Source: Streptomyces parvus (GTDB lineage Bacteria > Actinomycetota > Actinomycetes > Streptomycetales > Streptomycetaceae). From it: a stretch of DNA of 64,000 bases. The notes beneath the pieces are model-generated. The model saw only the letters and a program-made list of their open reading frames with translations. It was not told the origin of the DNA and searched no databases. A program made the position numbers and the translations under genes. Shown in pieces: positions 15,918-24,863 of the stretch (position 1 is its first letter; each line of letters opens with the position of its first letter). The stretch spans positions 186,001 to 250,000 of the forward strand of contig NZ_BMRY01000003.1 of assembly GCF_014648875.1 (NCBI RefSeq). The letters are read 5' to 3'.

Positions 15918-17318
15918 ATGAGCGTTGTCACCAACACGACCACCATCGGCGCGATCGACGCACCGAGCCGCCGCAACACCGAGCTGGCGCTCGTCATCTT
16001 CGCCGTCGCCATCTCGGTGTTCGCCTACGCCAACGTGGGCCTCGCCCTCAACGGCGAACTGCCCTCGGGGATGCTCGGCTACGGAGCGGGGCTCGCCCTG
16101 CTCGGCGGGGTCGCGCACCTCGTGGTGCGCAGGTTCGCCAAGTACGCCGATCCGCTGCTGCTACCGCTGGCGACCCTGCTCAACGGCCTGGGCCTGGCGC
16201 TGATCTGGCGGCTGGACCAGTCGGAACGCTTCCAGGCTCTGACCACCTTCGCCCCGGCCGCCTCGAAGCAGTTGCTGTTCTCCGCCATCGGCGTCGCCAC
16301 TCTGGTCGCGGTCCTGGCCATCCTCAAGGACCACCGCATCCTGCAGCGCTACACGTACATCTCCATGGTCGTGGCGCTGTTCCTGCTGATCCTTCCGATG
16401 TTCTTCCCCGCCGTGAACGGTGCCAAGATCTGGATCAAGATCCCCGGCTTCGGAACGCTCCAGCCCGGCGAGTTCGCCAAGATCATCATCACCGTGTTCT
16501 TCTCGGGTTACCTGATGGTCAAGCGGGACGCGCTGGCCCTGGCCAGCCGCCGCTTCATGGGCCTGTACCTGCCCCGCGGACGGGACCTCGGCCCGATCCT
16601 CGCCATCTGGGCGATGTCGATCCTGATCCTCGTCTTCGAGACCGACCTCGGCACCTCGCTGCTCTTCTTCGGCATGTTCGTCGTCATGCTCTACGTGGCG
16701 ACCGAGCGCACCAGCTGGATCGTCTTCGGTCTGCTGATGTCGGCCGTCGGCGCGGTCGGCGTCGCCACGTTCGAACCGCACGTCCAGCAGCGCGTCACCG
16801 CCTGGCTCGACCCCTTCGCGGGCTGGGGCGAGGTGGCCGCGAGCGAGCAGATGGCGAAGTCCCTGATGGCCTTCGGCTCCGGAGGCACGCTCGGGACCGG
16901 GCTCGGGCAGGGCCACTCCGACCTGATCGGCTTCGCGGCCAACTCCGACTTCATCCTCGCCACGGTCGGCGAGGAGCTCGGGCTCGCCGGGATGATGGCC
17001 GTGCTGCTCATCTACGGCCTGATCGTCGAGCGGGGCGTACGCACCGCGCTGGCGGCCCGTGACCCGTTCGGCAAGCTGCTCGCGATCGGCCTCTCCGGCT
17101 CGTTCGCCATCCAGGTGTTCGTCGTCGCAGGCGGTGTGATGGGCCTCATCCCGCTCACCGGTATGACGATGCCGTTCCTGGCCGCGGGTGGTTCCTCCGT
17201 GCTCGCCAACTGGGCCCTGATCGCCATTCTGATCAGAATCAGCGATACCGCCCGCCGCCCGGCTCCGGCCCCCTCGCCGTCGCCCGACGCCGAAATGACC
17301 CAGGTGGTCCGACCGTGA
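15918..17318 (+). CDS. rodA: RodA/FtsW-family SEDS peptidoglycan polymerase
   Basis: A 466-residue polytopic protein of the SEDS family (glycosyltransferase acting on lipid II). Typical blocks are FFPAVNGAKIWIKIPGFGTL with LQPGEFAKI, and the last membrane block with PLTGMTMPFLAAGGSS. About 10-12 transmembrane helices are visible. Its stop overlaps the start of the adjacent PBP gene, the usual SEDS-class B PBP partnership. Whether it serves growth or sporulation division cannot be told from sequence alone. Confidence 0.92.
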   Translation: MSVVTNTTTIGAIDAPSRRNTELALVIFAVAISVFAYANVGLALNGELPSGMLGYGAGLALLGGVAHLVVRRFAKYADPLLLPLATLLNGLGLALIWRLDQSERFQALTTFAPAASKQLLFSAIGVATLVAVLAILKDHRILQRYTYISMVVALFLLILPMFFPAVNGAKIWIKIPGFGTLQPGEFAKIIITVFFSGYLMVKRDALALASRRFMGLYLPRGRDLGPILAIWAMSILILVFETDLGTSLLFFGMFVVMLYVATERTSWIVFGLLMSAVGAVGVATFEPHVQQRVTAWLDPFAGWGEVAASEQMAKSLMAFGSGGTLGTGLGQGHSDLIGFAANSDFILATVGEELGLAGMMAVLLIYGLIVERGVRTALAARDPFGKLLAIGLSGSFAIQVFVVAGGVMGLIPLTGMTMPFLAAGGSSVLANWALIAILIRISDTARRPAPAPSPSPDAEMTQVVRP

Positions 17319-18772
17319 ACAAGCCGCTGCGTCGGATCGCGATCTTCTGCGGAATCCTCGTCCTCGCGCTCCTCATCCGGGACAACTGGCTCCAGTACGT
17401 CCGTGCCGACGAACTGAACAGCCACAAGTACAACCGCCGTGTCGAGATCGAGCGGTACGCCCACGAGCGCGGCGACATCATCGTCGACGGCAAGGCGATC
17501 ACCGGCTCCGCGGAGACCGAGGACAGCGACTTCAAGTACAAGCGGGTCTGGAAGAACGGCCCCCTGTGGGCCCCGGTGACCGGCTATTCGTCCCAGGCCT
17601 TCGACTCCTCGCAGCTGGAGAACCTGGAAGACGGCATCCTCACCGGCAATGACGACCAGCTGTTCTTCGACCGGACGCTGTCGATGTTCACCGGCGAGAA
17701 GAAGCGCGGCGGCAACATCGTCACCACGCTGAACGGCGACGCCCAGAAGGCCGCTTTCAAGGGGCTCGGCGAGAAGAAGGGCGCGGTGGTCGCCCTCGAC
17801 CCCAAGAGCGGCGCCATCCTCGCCCTCGCGAGCACCCCGTCCTACGACCCCTCGGTCTTCGCCGGAAACTCCATGAAGGACTCGGACAACCGGCAGAAGC
17901 TCCTGAAGGACAAGGACAAGCCGATGCTCAACCGGGCGTTGCGCGAGACCTACCCTCCGGGCTCCACCTTCAAGGTCGTCACCGCCGCCGCCGCCCTGGA
18001 GAACGGGCTGTACGACGACATCGACGCGAAGACGGAGTCGCCGCTGCCCTGGACGCTGCCGCAGTCCACCACCGAGCTCAAGAACGAAGGCAGCATCCCC
18101 TGCAAGGACGCCTCGCTGCGGGAGGCCCTGCGCTGGTCGTGCAACACCGTCTTCGGGAAGGTGAGCGACGACCTCGGCAACGAGAAGATGATCGAGCAGA
18201 CGGACAAGTTCGGCTTCAACGAGGAAGTCTTCACGCCCGTCCGCGCCGACGCGAGCATCTACCCCGAGGACAACAGGCCGCAGAACGCGATGGCCGGCAT
18301 CGGTCAGGCGTCGAACCGGGCCACCCCGCTCCAGATGGCCATGGTGGCCTCCGCGATCGCCAACGACGGCAAGCTGATGCAGCCGTACATGGTCGCCGAG
18401 CGTCAGGCGCCCAACCTGGACCCGGTCTACACCCATGAGCCCGAGGAGCTGAGCCGCGCGGTCTCCGGGGAGAACGCGCAGAAGCTCCAGCAGATGATGG
18501 AGACCGTCGTCAAGGACGGCACGGGAACCAACGCGCAGATCCCCGGCGTCACAGTGGGCGGCAAGACCGGTACCGCCCAGCACGGTCTGAACAACAGCGA
18601 GAAGCCGTACGCCTGGTTCATCTCGTACGCGAAGACCGACAACGGCTCCCCGGTCGCCGTCGCCGTCGTGGTCGAGGACGGCAACGCCAACCGGGACGAC
18701 ATCTCCGGTGGTGGCCTGGCCGCCCCCATCGCGCGCGACGTGATGAAGGCGGTCATCGACAGCAAGAAGTGA
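17315..18772 (+). CDS. pbpA: class B penicillin-binding protein (PbpA type)
   Basis: A 485-residue transpeptidase that crosslinks peptidoglycan with its SEDS partner. There is an N-terminal membrane anchor (about residues 9-22), then a dimerisation region, then the transpeptidase domain with the catalytic STFK (Ser217), SCN (Ser275) and KTGT (Lys417). It overlaps rodA by 4 bp. Confidence 0.95.
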   Translation: MNKPLRRIAIFCGILVLALLIRDNWLQYVRADELNSHKYNRRVEIERYAHERGDIIVDGKAITGSAETEDSDFKYKRVWKNGPLWAPVTGYSSQAFDSSQLENLEDGILTGNDDQLFFDRTLSMFTGEKKRGGNIVTTLNGDAQKAAFKGLGEKKGAVVALDPKSGAILALASTPSYDPSVFAGNSMKDSDNRQKLLKDKDKPMLNRALRETYPPGSTFKVVTAAAALENGLYDDIDAKTESPLPWTLPQSTTELKNEGSIPCKDASLREALRWSCNTVFGKVSDDLGNEKMIEQTDKFGFNEEVFTPVRADASIYPEDNRPQNAMAGIGQASNRATPLQMAMVASAIANDGKLMQPYMVAERQAPNLDPVYTHEPEELSRAVSGENAQKLQQMMETVVKDGTGTNAQIPGVTVGGKTGTAQHGLNNSEKPYAWFISYAKTDNGSPVAVAVVVEDGNANRDDISGGGLAAPIARDVMKAVIDSKK

Positions 18773-18943
18773 GACCTGTCACGGCTTCCGCCCGTCATAC
18801 CGGACATCGCATACCGGTCGGATATCGGCTGACGGGTGCGGGCTGATCACGTCACCCGTGCCCGGTAGCGTATGCGCGAACAGCGCACCGCCGCGGACCA
18901 CACACGGGTGCGGTCGGGACTGACGGAGAGGGCTGGAACAGTT

Positions 18944-20920
18944 ATGGAAGAGCCGCGTCGCCTCGGCGGCCGGTACGAGCTGGGCTCGGTGCTCGGCCGT
19001 GGTGGCATGGCCGAGGTCTACCTCGCCCACGACACCCGGCTCGGCCGCACCGTAGCTGTGAAGACGCTCCGGGCCGATCTGGCCCGCGACCCGTCGTTCC
19101 AGGCCCGGTTCCGCCGAGAGGCCCAGTCGGCCGCCTCGCTCAACCACCCCGCGATCGTCGCCGTGTACGACACCGGCGAGGACTACGTCGACGGGGTCTC
19201 CATCCCGTACATCGTGATGGAGTACGTCGACGGGTCGACCCTGCGGGAACTGCTGCACTCCGGCCGCAGGCTGCTCCCCGAGCGCACGCTGGAGATGACG
19301 GTCGGGATCCTCCAGGCCCTGGAGTACTCGCACCGCGCCCAGATCGTCCACCGCGACATCAAACCGGCGAACGTCATGCTGACGCGCACCGGCCAGGTCA
19401 AGGTCATGGACTTCGGCATCGCCCGCGCCATGGGCGACTCCGGTATGACGATGACGCAGACCGCCGCGGTCATCGGCACCGCCCAGTACCTCTCCCCGGA
19501 GCAGGCCAAGGGTGAGCAGGTCGACGCACGCTCCGACCTCTACTCCACTGGCTGTCTGCTCTACGAGCTGCTCGCCGTGCGGCCCCCGTTCGTCGGGGAC
19601 TCGCCCGTCGCGGTGGCCTACCAGCACGTCCGCGAGGAGCCGCAGCCTCCGAGCAACTTCGACCCCGAGATCACGCCCGAGATGGACGCGATCGTGCTGA
19701 AGGCGCTCACCAAGGACCCGGACTACCGCTACCAGTCCGCCGACGAGATGCGCGCCGACATCGAGGCCTGCCTCGACGGCCAGCCGGTCGCGGCCACGGC
19801 GGCGATGGGCGCGGCCGGGTACGGGGGCTACGACGGCTACAACCCCGACCAGCCCACCACCGCCCTGCGCCCGGCCGACCCGAACAACGCGCAGACCTCG
19901 ATGCTGCCGCCGGTCAACCCGGACGACGGCGGCTACGGCTACGACGACCGCCAGGGCCGCCGGGGCCGGCAGAAGAAGAGCAACACCTCGACGATCCTGC
20001 TGGTCGTCGCGGGCATCCTGGTGCTCATCGGCGCGATCCTGATCGGCCGGGTGATCTTCTCCGAGAACGAGGGCGACAACCAGGTCAAGGCCCCGAACCT
20101 GGTGGGCTCCACGCTCGAGGAAGCACAGACGCTCGCGTCCAGAACCGGCGTCACGGTGCAGAAGGGCGCCGACGAGCCGTGCGAGGAGCAGGAGAAGGGC
20201 CAGATCTGCTCCCAGGATCCGGCAGCCGCCGCGATGATGGACAAGGACGGCACCGTCACGGTCGTCGTCTCGTCCGGAGCGCCGCAGGTCGAGGTCCCCA
20301 ACGTCCTGGAGAAGTCCGAGGACGGCGCCCGCGAGGAGCTGGAGAGCAAGGGCTTCTCGGTCAACGTCACCACGGCGGAGTCCGAGGCGGCCGAGGGGAC
20401 GGTGATCAAGCAGAACCCCAAGGGCGGCCAGAAGGCCGACGAGGAGTCCGAGGTCACCATCACGATCGCCAAGCAGACGACCGACCCGATGCCCGACGTG
20501 CGGACCCGGCAGTACGACGCGGCCGTCGCCCAGCTCAACCAGCTCGGGTTCACCAACGTCTCGCGGACCGACGTCGACTCGGACAAGCCGGCCGGAGAGG
20601 TGATCGAACAGACCCCGGCGGGCCCGAGCAACCAGGCCAAGGACGTACAGATCGTCCTGAAGGTCTCCAAGGGGCCGGCCGAGCCGGAGAAGGTCCAGAT
20701 CCCCGGAGACATCGCGGGCATGTCGTACCAGGACGCGAAGGCCAAGCTCGAAGGGCTCGGCTTCGTGGTCCAGCTCGCCCCGGGTTCGGTCGACAAGCCG
20801 AACGCCAAGGTGATCACCAGCAATCCGGGGCCGAACACCCAGGCGGACAAGGGCAGCACCGTCATGCTCGTGACCATCGAGAACGGCGGAGGCGGCCTCT
20901 TCGGAGGCCCGGGCGGCTGA
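18944..20920 (+). CDS. pknB: PASTA-domain Ser/Thr protein kinase PknB
   Basis: A 658-residue receptor kinase. The kinase domain (about residues 8-270) has LGRGGMAEVYLA, the VAVK lysine, HRDIKPAN (His136, Asp138) and DFG. Then come a low-complexity juxtamembrane part, one helix (about 350-372) and four PASTA repeats that sense muropeptides or lipid II outside. ATG 18944 gives the standard EEPRRLGGRYELG start; the frame is open to 18872. It phosphorylates FhaA, FhaB, the MurJ-associated pseudokinase and others in related bacteria, with pstP in the same gene set as antagonist. Confidence 0.95.
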   Translation: MEEPRRLGGRYELGSVLGRGGMAEVYLAHDTRLGRTVAVKTLRADLARDPSFQARFRREAQSAASLNHPAIVAVYDTGEDYVDGVSIPYIVMEYVDGSTLRELLHSGRRLLPERTLEMTVGILQALEYSHRAQIVHRDIKPANVMLTRTGQVKVMDFGIARAMGDSGMTMTQTAAVIGTAQYLSPEQAKGEQVDARSDLYSTGCLLYELLAVRPPFVGDSPVAVAYQHVREEPQPPSNFDPEITPEMDAIVLKALTKDPDYRYQSADEMRADIEACLDGQPVAATAAMGAAGYGGYDGYNPDQPTTALRPADPNNAQTSMLPPVNPDDGGYGYDDRQGRRGRQKKSNTSTILLVVAGILVLIGAILIGRVIFSENEGDNQVKAPNLVGSTLEEAQTLASRTGVTVQKGADEPCEEQEKGQICSQDPAAAAMMDKDGTVTVVVSSGAPQVEVPNVLEKSEDGAREELESKGFSVNVTTAESEAAEGTVIKQNPKGGQKADEESEVTITIAKQTTDPMPDVRTRQYDAAVAQLNQLGFTNVSRTDVDSDKPAGEVIEQTPAGPSNQAKDVQIVLKVSKGPAEPEKVQIPGDIAGMSYQDAKAKLEGLGFVVQLAPGSVDKPNAKVITSNPGPNTQADKGSTVMLVTIENGGGGLFGGPGG

Positions 20921-20947
20921 GCCGCCCGCACCCCAGGACATAGGGCG

Positions 20948-20984
20948 AAGGGCCCCGGTCACCACGATGGTGACCGGGGCCCTT
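20948..20984. terminator. terminator after pknB
   Basis: Perfect 16-bp stem (20948-20963 and 20969-20984) with a 5-nt loop, between convergent pknB and the sortase gene, so it can serve both. Confidence 0.85.
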
Positions 20985-21030
20985 CCCGTGTGCCGGGGCC
21001 CTTCCCGTGTGCCGGGGCCCTTCCCGTGTG
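20974..21030 (+). repeat. three 19-bp tandem copies of the terminator arm
   Basis: The unit CCGGGGCCCTTCCCGTGTG is present three times end to end (20974, 20993, 21012). The first copy overlaps the 3' arm of the pknB terminator, so the arm was duplicated in tandem. Confidence 0.93.
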
Positions 21031-21049
21031 CGGGGGCCCGGGCGTGGGC

Positions 21050-21790
21050 TCAGCCCAGCAGTTCCACCGGCTTCGTGCGGTCCTTGTCGACCTTCTCCGT
21101 GCGCTCCAGCTCGCCCCACACGATGTACCGGTACTTCGAGGTGTAGACCGGGGTGCAGGTCGTCAGCGTGATGTAGCGGCCGGGCTTCTTGACGCCCGAC
21201 TCCTCCGGGACCGGCTGGATGACGTCGACGTTGAACTTCGAGGTCTCGGGGAGCGTCTTGTAGACCTTGTAGACGTACCAGGTGTCCTTGGTCTCGAAGA
21301 CGACCGGATCGCCGTTCTTCAGCTTGTGGATGTTGTGGAACTTCGCGCCGTGCCCGTCGCGGTGCGCGGCCAGCGTGAAGTTGCCCTCGTCGTCCCAGGG
21401 GAGGGCCGACTTCACGGGGTCGGTGTAGTAGCCCGCGATCCCGTTGTTGAGGGTCTTGGGGTCGGTGCCCTTCTTGACCAGGACCTCGCCGTTCTTCATG
21501 GCGGGGACGTGCAGGAAGCCGATGCCGTCCTTGGTGTCCAGGGCACCGGGCCCGGCGTCCGCCCACTTGTTGCGTACGGTGTCGCCCTGCCGGCCGGCCT
21601 CGCGGTCGGCGAGCACGTTGGTCCACCACAGGGAGTAGACGACGAACAGCGCGAGCACCAGGCCCGCGGTGATGAGCAGCTCGCCGAAGACACTGACGGC
21701 CGTCGCCACGGGATGGCGGACGCGGCGGCGTGCCGGGGGCGGGGACGCGGACGTGTCGGTCCGCTCGTCGTGCTCGGTCCTCGCTGCCAC
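21050..21790 (-). CDS. class E sortase (copy 1)
   Basis: A 246-residue membrane-anchored transpeptidase that joins surface proteins (LAXTG-type sorting signals in this class) to the cell wall. N-terminal transmembrane helix at about residues 30-55; catalytic His143 (AAHRDGH), Cys212 (TLTTCTP) and Arg221 are present. It is the last of the minus-strand sortase cluster and starts 25 bp from the next sortase gene. In Streptomyces the SrtE pair at this location anchors chaplins needed for aerial growth. Confidence 0.92.
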   Translation of the reverse strand: MAARTEHDERTDTSASPPPARRRVRHPVATAVSVFGELLITAGLVLALFVVYSLWWTNVLADREAGRQGDTVRNKWADAGPGALDTKDGIGFLHVPAMKNGEVLVKKGTDPKTLNNGIAGYYTDPVKSALPWDDEGNFTLAAHRDGHGAKFHNIHKLKNGDPVVFETKDTWYVYKVYKTLPETSKFNVDVIQPVPEESGVKKPGRYITLTTCTPVYTSKYRYIVWGELERTEKVDKDRTKPVELLG

Positions 21791-21815
21791 CGCACCGTCC
21801 CTGTCGTGAGGATGT

Positions 21816-23186
21816 TCAGCCGACGAGCGCGTCGGGCTTTCCCTCGCTGCGTGGCCGTTCGTCGACCATCTTGCCCCAGACGATCAGCCGGTAGGTACTC
21901 GTGAATTCCGGCGTACACGTCGTCAGCGTGAGGTACCTCCCCGGCTTCGTGAACCCGGAACCGACCGGGATCGGCTCGATCACCGAGATGTTCGACGGCG
22001 AGGTCTGCGGAAGGATGCTGGCCATCTCGTACGTGTAGTACGCGTCGCGGGTCTCGACCACGATCGGGTCGCCGGGATTGAGCTTGTTGATGTAGCGGAA
22101 CGGTTCGCCATGGGTGTTGCGGTGCCCCGCCACGGAGAAGTTGCCCTGCTTGTCCGAGGGCATCGCCGTCTTGAGCCTGCCCTCGCCGTAGTGGCCGATC
22201 ATCCCCCGGTCGAGGACCTTCTCCTTGTCGATGCCCTCGGCGATCGGGGCGACGACGTCCAGCTTGGGGATGTGCATGATCGCGAAGCCCTCGCCCGGCG
22301 CGAACACCCCCGGTTTGCGGTCGCCGTTGGCCCATTCGTCCTGGATCCGGTTCGTCTCCTTGCCGGCGATCTGGTCGGCCCGGATGTTGGTCCACCACAG
22401 CTGGTAGGTGACGAACAGCAGCATCAGGACGCCCAGCGTGATGAACACTTCGCCGACCGCCCGGCTGGCGATGACCGCCGGGCTGTCCTTCGCCGCCCGC
22501 GCCGCGCGCCGGGCCTCCACCCGGGACATCGGGGCGGCGGCCGGGGCGGCCTTCTGCTCCGGGGACGCCCCCGGGCGCCGACGGCCCCGTCCCTTGGCCG
22601 CCCGCCGCCGCTCGGCCCGCCCGCCGGGGGCAGGGGCGGGGGCGGGGGAAGAGGTGGGGCCGAGCTCCGCCTCCGGCTCGGGCTCCGCCGGTATGCGGGC
22701 GAGCACTTCGGTACGCGGTTCGGCGTGGAGGCCCGCGGCGTCCGGGGGCGCCCCCGGAGCCGGAGTCGACTCCTCGGCCGGAGGCACGGGGGCCACGGGA
22801 GCCCCTTGGGCCACCTGGTCCGCCGCGGCCATGCGCGCAGACGGCTCCTGAGGCCCGTACCAGTCGCGTTGGTACCCGGCGGGGTCGTACCACTCGTTCG
22901 GGGCTCCCTGGGCCTGCTGAGGCCCTTGAGGAGGCGTTTGGCAGTCCGCGTATCCAGCCTCGTACGAGGCTGGATACGCGGACTGCATCCCGTGCGGCAC
23001 CGCCGGATCCACCGCCGGGATGTTCTCCGACCGGAACCACGGCGACGTGTGCCCGCCGGGCAGCGGATCGTTCAGCGGATCCGCGAGGCCGTCCACCGCC
23101 GCCACGAACGCGCCGTCGGTCCCGTACGCCCCGTGCGCGTCGGGGCCTTCCGGTCCGGCGGCCTGCCCGGGGCGGCCTGCGGTCAC
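21816..23186 (-). CDS. class E sortase with long low-complexity N-terminus (copy 2)
   Basis: About 456 residues. The last ~215 residues are a class E sortase with a transmembrane helix before it and catalytic His355 (VAGHRNTHG), Cys424 (TLTTCTP) and Arg433. The first ~240 residues are a cytoplasmic, Pro/Ala/Glu-rich extension unusual for sortases; residues 67-82 are encoded by a perfect 46-bp palindrome. GTG 23186 overlaps the stop of pabA (GTGA), which decides the start. Confidence 0.9.
   Translation of the reverse strand: MTAGRPGQAAGPEGPDAHGAYGTDGAFVAAVDGLADPLNDPLPGGHTSPWFRSENIPAVDPAVPHGMQSAYPASYEAGYADCQTPPQGPQQAQGAPNEWYDPAGYQRDWYGPQEPSARMAAADQVAQGAPVAPVPPAEESTPAPGAPPDAAGLHAEPRTEVLARIPAEPEPEAELGPTSSPAPAPAPGGRAERRRAAKGRGRRRPGASPEQKAAPAAAPMSRVEARRAARAAKDSPAVIASRAVGEVFITLGVLMLLFVTYQLWWTNIRADQIAGKETNRIQDEWANGDRKPGVFAPGEGFAIMHIPKLDVVAPIAEGIDKEKVLDRGMIGHYGEGRLKTAMPSDKQGNFSVAGHRNTHGEPFRYINKLNPGDPIVVETRDAYYTYEMASILPQTSPSNISVIEPIPVGSGFTKPGRYLTLTTCTPEFTSTYRLIVWGKMVDERPRSEGKPDALVG
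22941..22986. repeat. perfect 46-bp palindrome within sortase gene
   Basis: Arms of 23 bp each (22941-22963 and 22964-22986) with no spacer. It lies inside the low-complexity 5' part of the second sortase gene and reads through in frame. It is not at a gene end, so it is not a terminator. Confidence 0.97.
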
Positions 23187-23821
23187 GCGGCGGCCTTGCC
23201 CACCACCGGCGCGAGCCCCGCCGAGCGCGCGACGGCCCCCTGATCTCCGCACTGCTCCAGCCAGTTGGCCAGCATCAGATGGCCGTGTTCGGTGAGCACC
23301 GACTCGGGGTGGAACTGCACACCCTCCACCGCCCGGTCTCGGTGGCGCAGCCCCATGATGATGCCGTCCGCCGTGCGGGCGGTGACCTCCAACTCGGGGG
23401 GCAGTTCACCGGGTTCGGCGGCGAGCGAGTGGTAGCGCGTCGCGGTGAAGGGGGACGGCAGCCCGGCGAAGACGCCCTTGCCCTCGTGGGTCACGGGGGA
23501 GGTCTTGCCGTGCAACAGCTCGGGGGCCCGGTCGACGACACCGCCGTACGCCACCGCCATCGACTGCATCCCCAGGCAGACGCCGAAGACCGGAACGCCG
23601 GTGTCCGCGCAGTGGCGCACCATCTCGACGCAGACGCCCGCCTGTTCGGGGGTGCCGGGGCCCGGCGAGAGCAGCACGCCGTCGAAGCCGTCCTGGGCGT
23701 GGGCGGGGGTCACCTCGTCATTGCGCAGCACCTCGCACTCGGCGCCGAGCTGATACAGATACTGGACGAGGTTGAAGACGAAGCTGTCGTAGTTGTCCAC
23801 GACAAGGATGCGTGCGCTCAC
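23183..23821 (-). CDS. pabA: aminodeoxychorismate/anthranilate synthase component II (glutamine amidotransferase)
   Basis: A 212-residue class I glutamine amidotransferase supplying ammonia to the chorismate-using subunit (folate or tryptophan branch). The triad is Cys82 (GVCLGMQ), His171 and Glu173 (FHPES). The GTG at 23821 overlaps the stop of the small membrane protein gene, and its own stop overlaps the sortase start. No PabB/TrpE partner is nearby, so the branch it serves cannot be settled here; the location favours the PabA type. Confidence 0.9.
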   Translation of the reverse strand: MSARILVVDNYDSFVFNLVQYLYQLGAECEVLRNDEVTPAHAQDGFDGVLLSPGPGTPEQAGVCVEMVRHCADTGVPVFGVCLGMQSMAVAYGGVVDRAPELLHGKTSPVTHEGKGVFAGLPSPFTATRYHSLAAEPGELPPELEVTARTADGIIMGLRHRDRAVEGVQFHPESVLTEHGHLMLANWLEQCGDQGAVARSAGLAPVVGKAAA

Positions 23822-24006
23822 TGGCCTACTCCTGCTCCACCGGCGCTCGCGCCGTCGACGGTCACATCACCGAACGGGAGCAACGGCTCCGCCCACGGGA
23901 ACACGTACTGGAACAGTGCGTAGACGACCGCCAGGAGCAGCACGAGCGCGATGATGCTCCGCACCCATGCGTTGCCCGGCAGATGCCGCCAGATCCAGCC
24001 GTACAT
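23818..24006 (-). CDS. small single-pass membrane protein
   Basis: A 62-residue protein with one strong transmembrane helix (about residues 16-38, VRSIIALVLLLAVVYALFQY) and a short Gly/Ala-rich tail. ATG 24006 is preceded by GGAGGGG. The stop overlaps the pabA GTG start. Function unknown; the coupling suggests co-expression with pabA and the sortase. Confidence 0.8.
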   Translation of the reverse strand: MYGWIWRHLPGNAWVRSIIALVLLLAVVYALFQYVFPWAEPLLPFGDVTVDGASAGGAGVGQ

Positions 24007-24095
24007 GCTGACCCCTCCATTCGGTACCCGCACCAGACTAGAGGGCCGCGGCAGAAGCGTGGGTCCCCTGTGGAAAACCACGGGTCGGACGCGGG

Positions 24096-24821
24096 TCAGC
24101 CGGCGAGCTCCGGCGGCTTCCCCTCGCTCACCGGCCGCGTCGCGTCCAGATGGGCCCAGGCGATCAGCCGGTGGCTGCTGCCCCATTCCGGTTCGCACGT
24201 GGTGAGGGTCAGATAGCGGCCGACGCCCTCGAAGCCGGAGCCGCGGGGCACCGGATCGACGACGGCGGTGTCGGTGGGCACGGTCCGGTGGGGCTCCTTC
24301 ACGATGCGGTACGTGAACCAGGTCGTGCCGTCGTTGACGACGACCGCGTCCCCGGGACGCAGCTTCGGGAAGTCCTTGAAGGGGTCGCCGTACGTCCGCC
24401 GGTGCCCGGCCACCGCGAAATTGCCCGTACCGCCGGGGCGGGCGGTACCGCTGTAGTGCCCGAGCCCCTTCTGCAAGGTCCTGACCTCGGTGTTCTCCAG
24501 GACGGGCCACTCCCAGCCGGAGCCGAAGCGGGGGATGTGCATCGTCGCGAAGGGCTTTCCGTCGCGGTACGGGGACGGTTCGGGGGCCGGGGCGGAGGGC
24601 TCCGCGGAGGCGGAATCGGAAGCGGAAGGGGAAGGGGGCGGAGGGGCCGCCGCCACGGGTTCGCGTGCCCACTGGCTCCGGAGGGTGTCGATCTCGCCCT
24701 CGGCCGCGTCGGCCGCTTTCACACCCGTCCAGAACAGGAAGTAGACGACGAAGAGGATGATCAGCGCGCCCACGGTGATGCAGAGTTCACTGAGGGTCCT
24801 GACGACGAGTCGCACCGACAC
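24096..24821 (-). CDS. class E sortase (copy 3)
   Basis: A 241-residue class E sortase with an N-terminal helix (residues 8-31), a Pro/Ser/Ala-rich linker (about 55-85) and catalytic His140 (VAGHRRT), Cys209 (TLTTCEP) and Arg218. It differs from the other two copies in having Glu after the catalytic Cys. It belongs to the same minus-strand gene set and lies 90 bp upstream of the small membrane protein gene. Confidence 0.9.
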   Translation of the reverse strand: MSVRLVVRTLSELCITVGALIILFVVYFLFWTGVKAADAAEGEIDTLRSQWAREPVAAAPPPPSPSASDSASAEPSAPAPEPSPYRDGKPFATMHIPRFGSGWEWPVLENTEVRTLQKGLGHYSGTARPGGTGNFAVAGHRRTYGDPFKDFPKLRPGDAVVVNDGTTWFTYRIVKEPHRTVPTDTAVVDPVPRGSGFEGVGRYLTLTTCEPEWGSSHRLIAWAHLDATRPVSEGKPPELAG

Positions 24822-24863
24822 CGGACCGGCCTCCCCGGGGCTCAGCTGGCGCTCGGCCAGGGC

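Noticed and set aside
14066..16012. 648-codon minus-strand frame opposite fhaB, pstP and rodA
   Set aside because: Shadow frame from GC bias; the plus-strand genes have clear domains and codon use.
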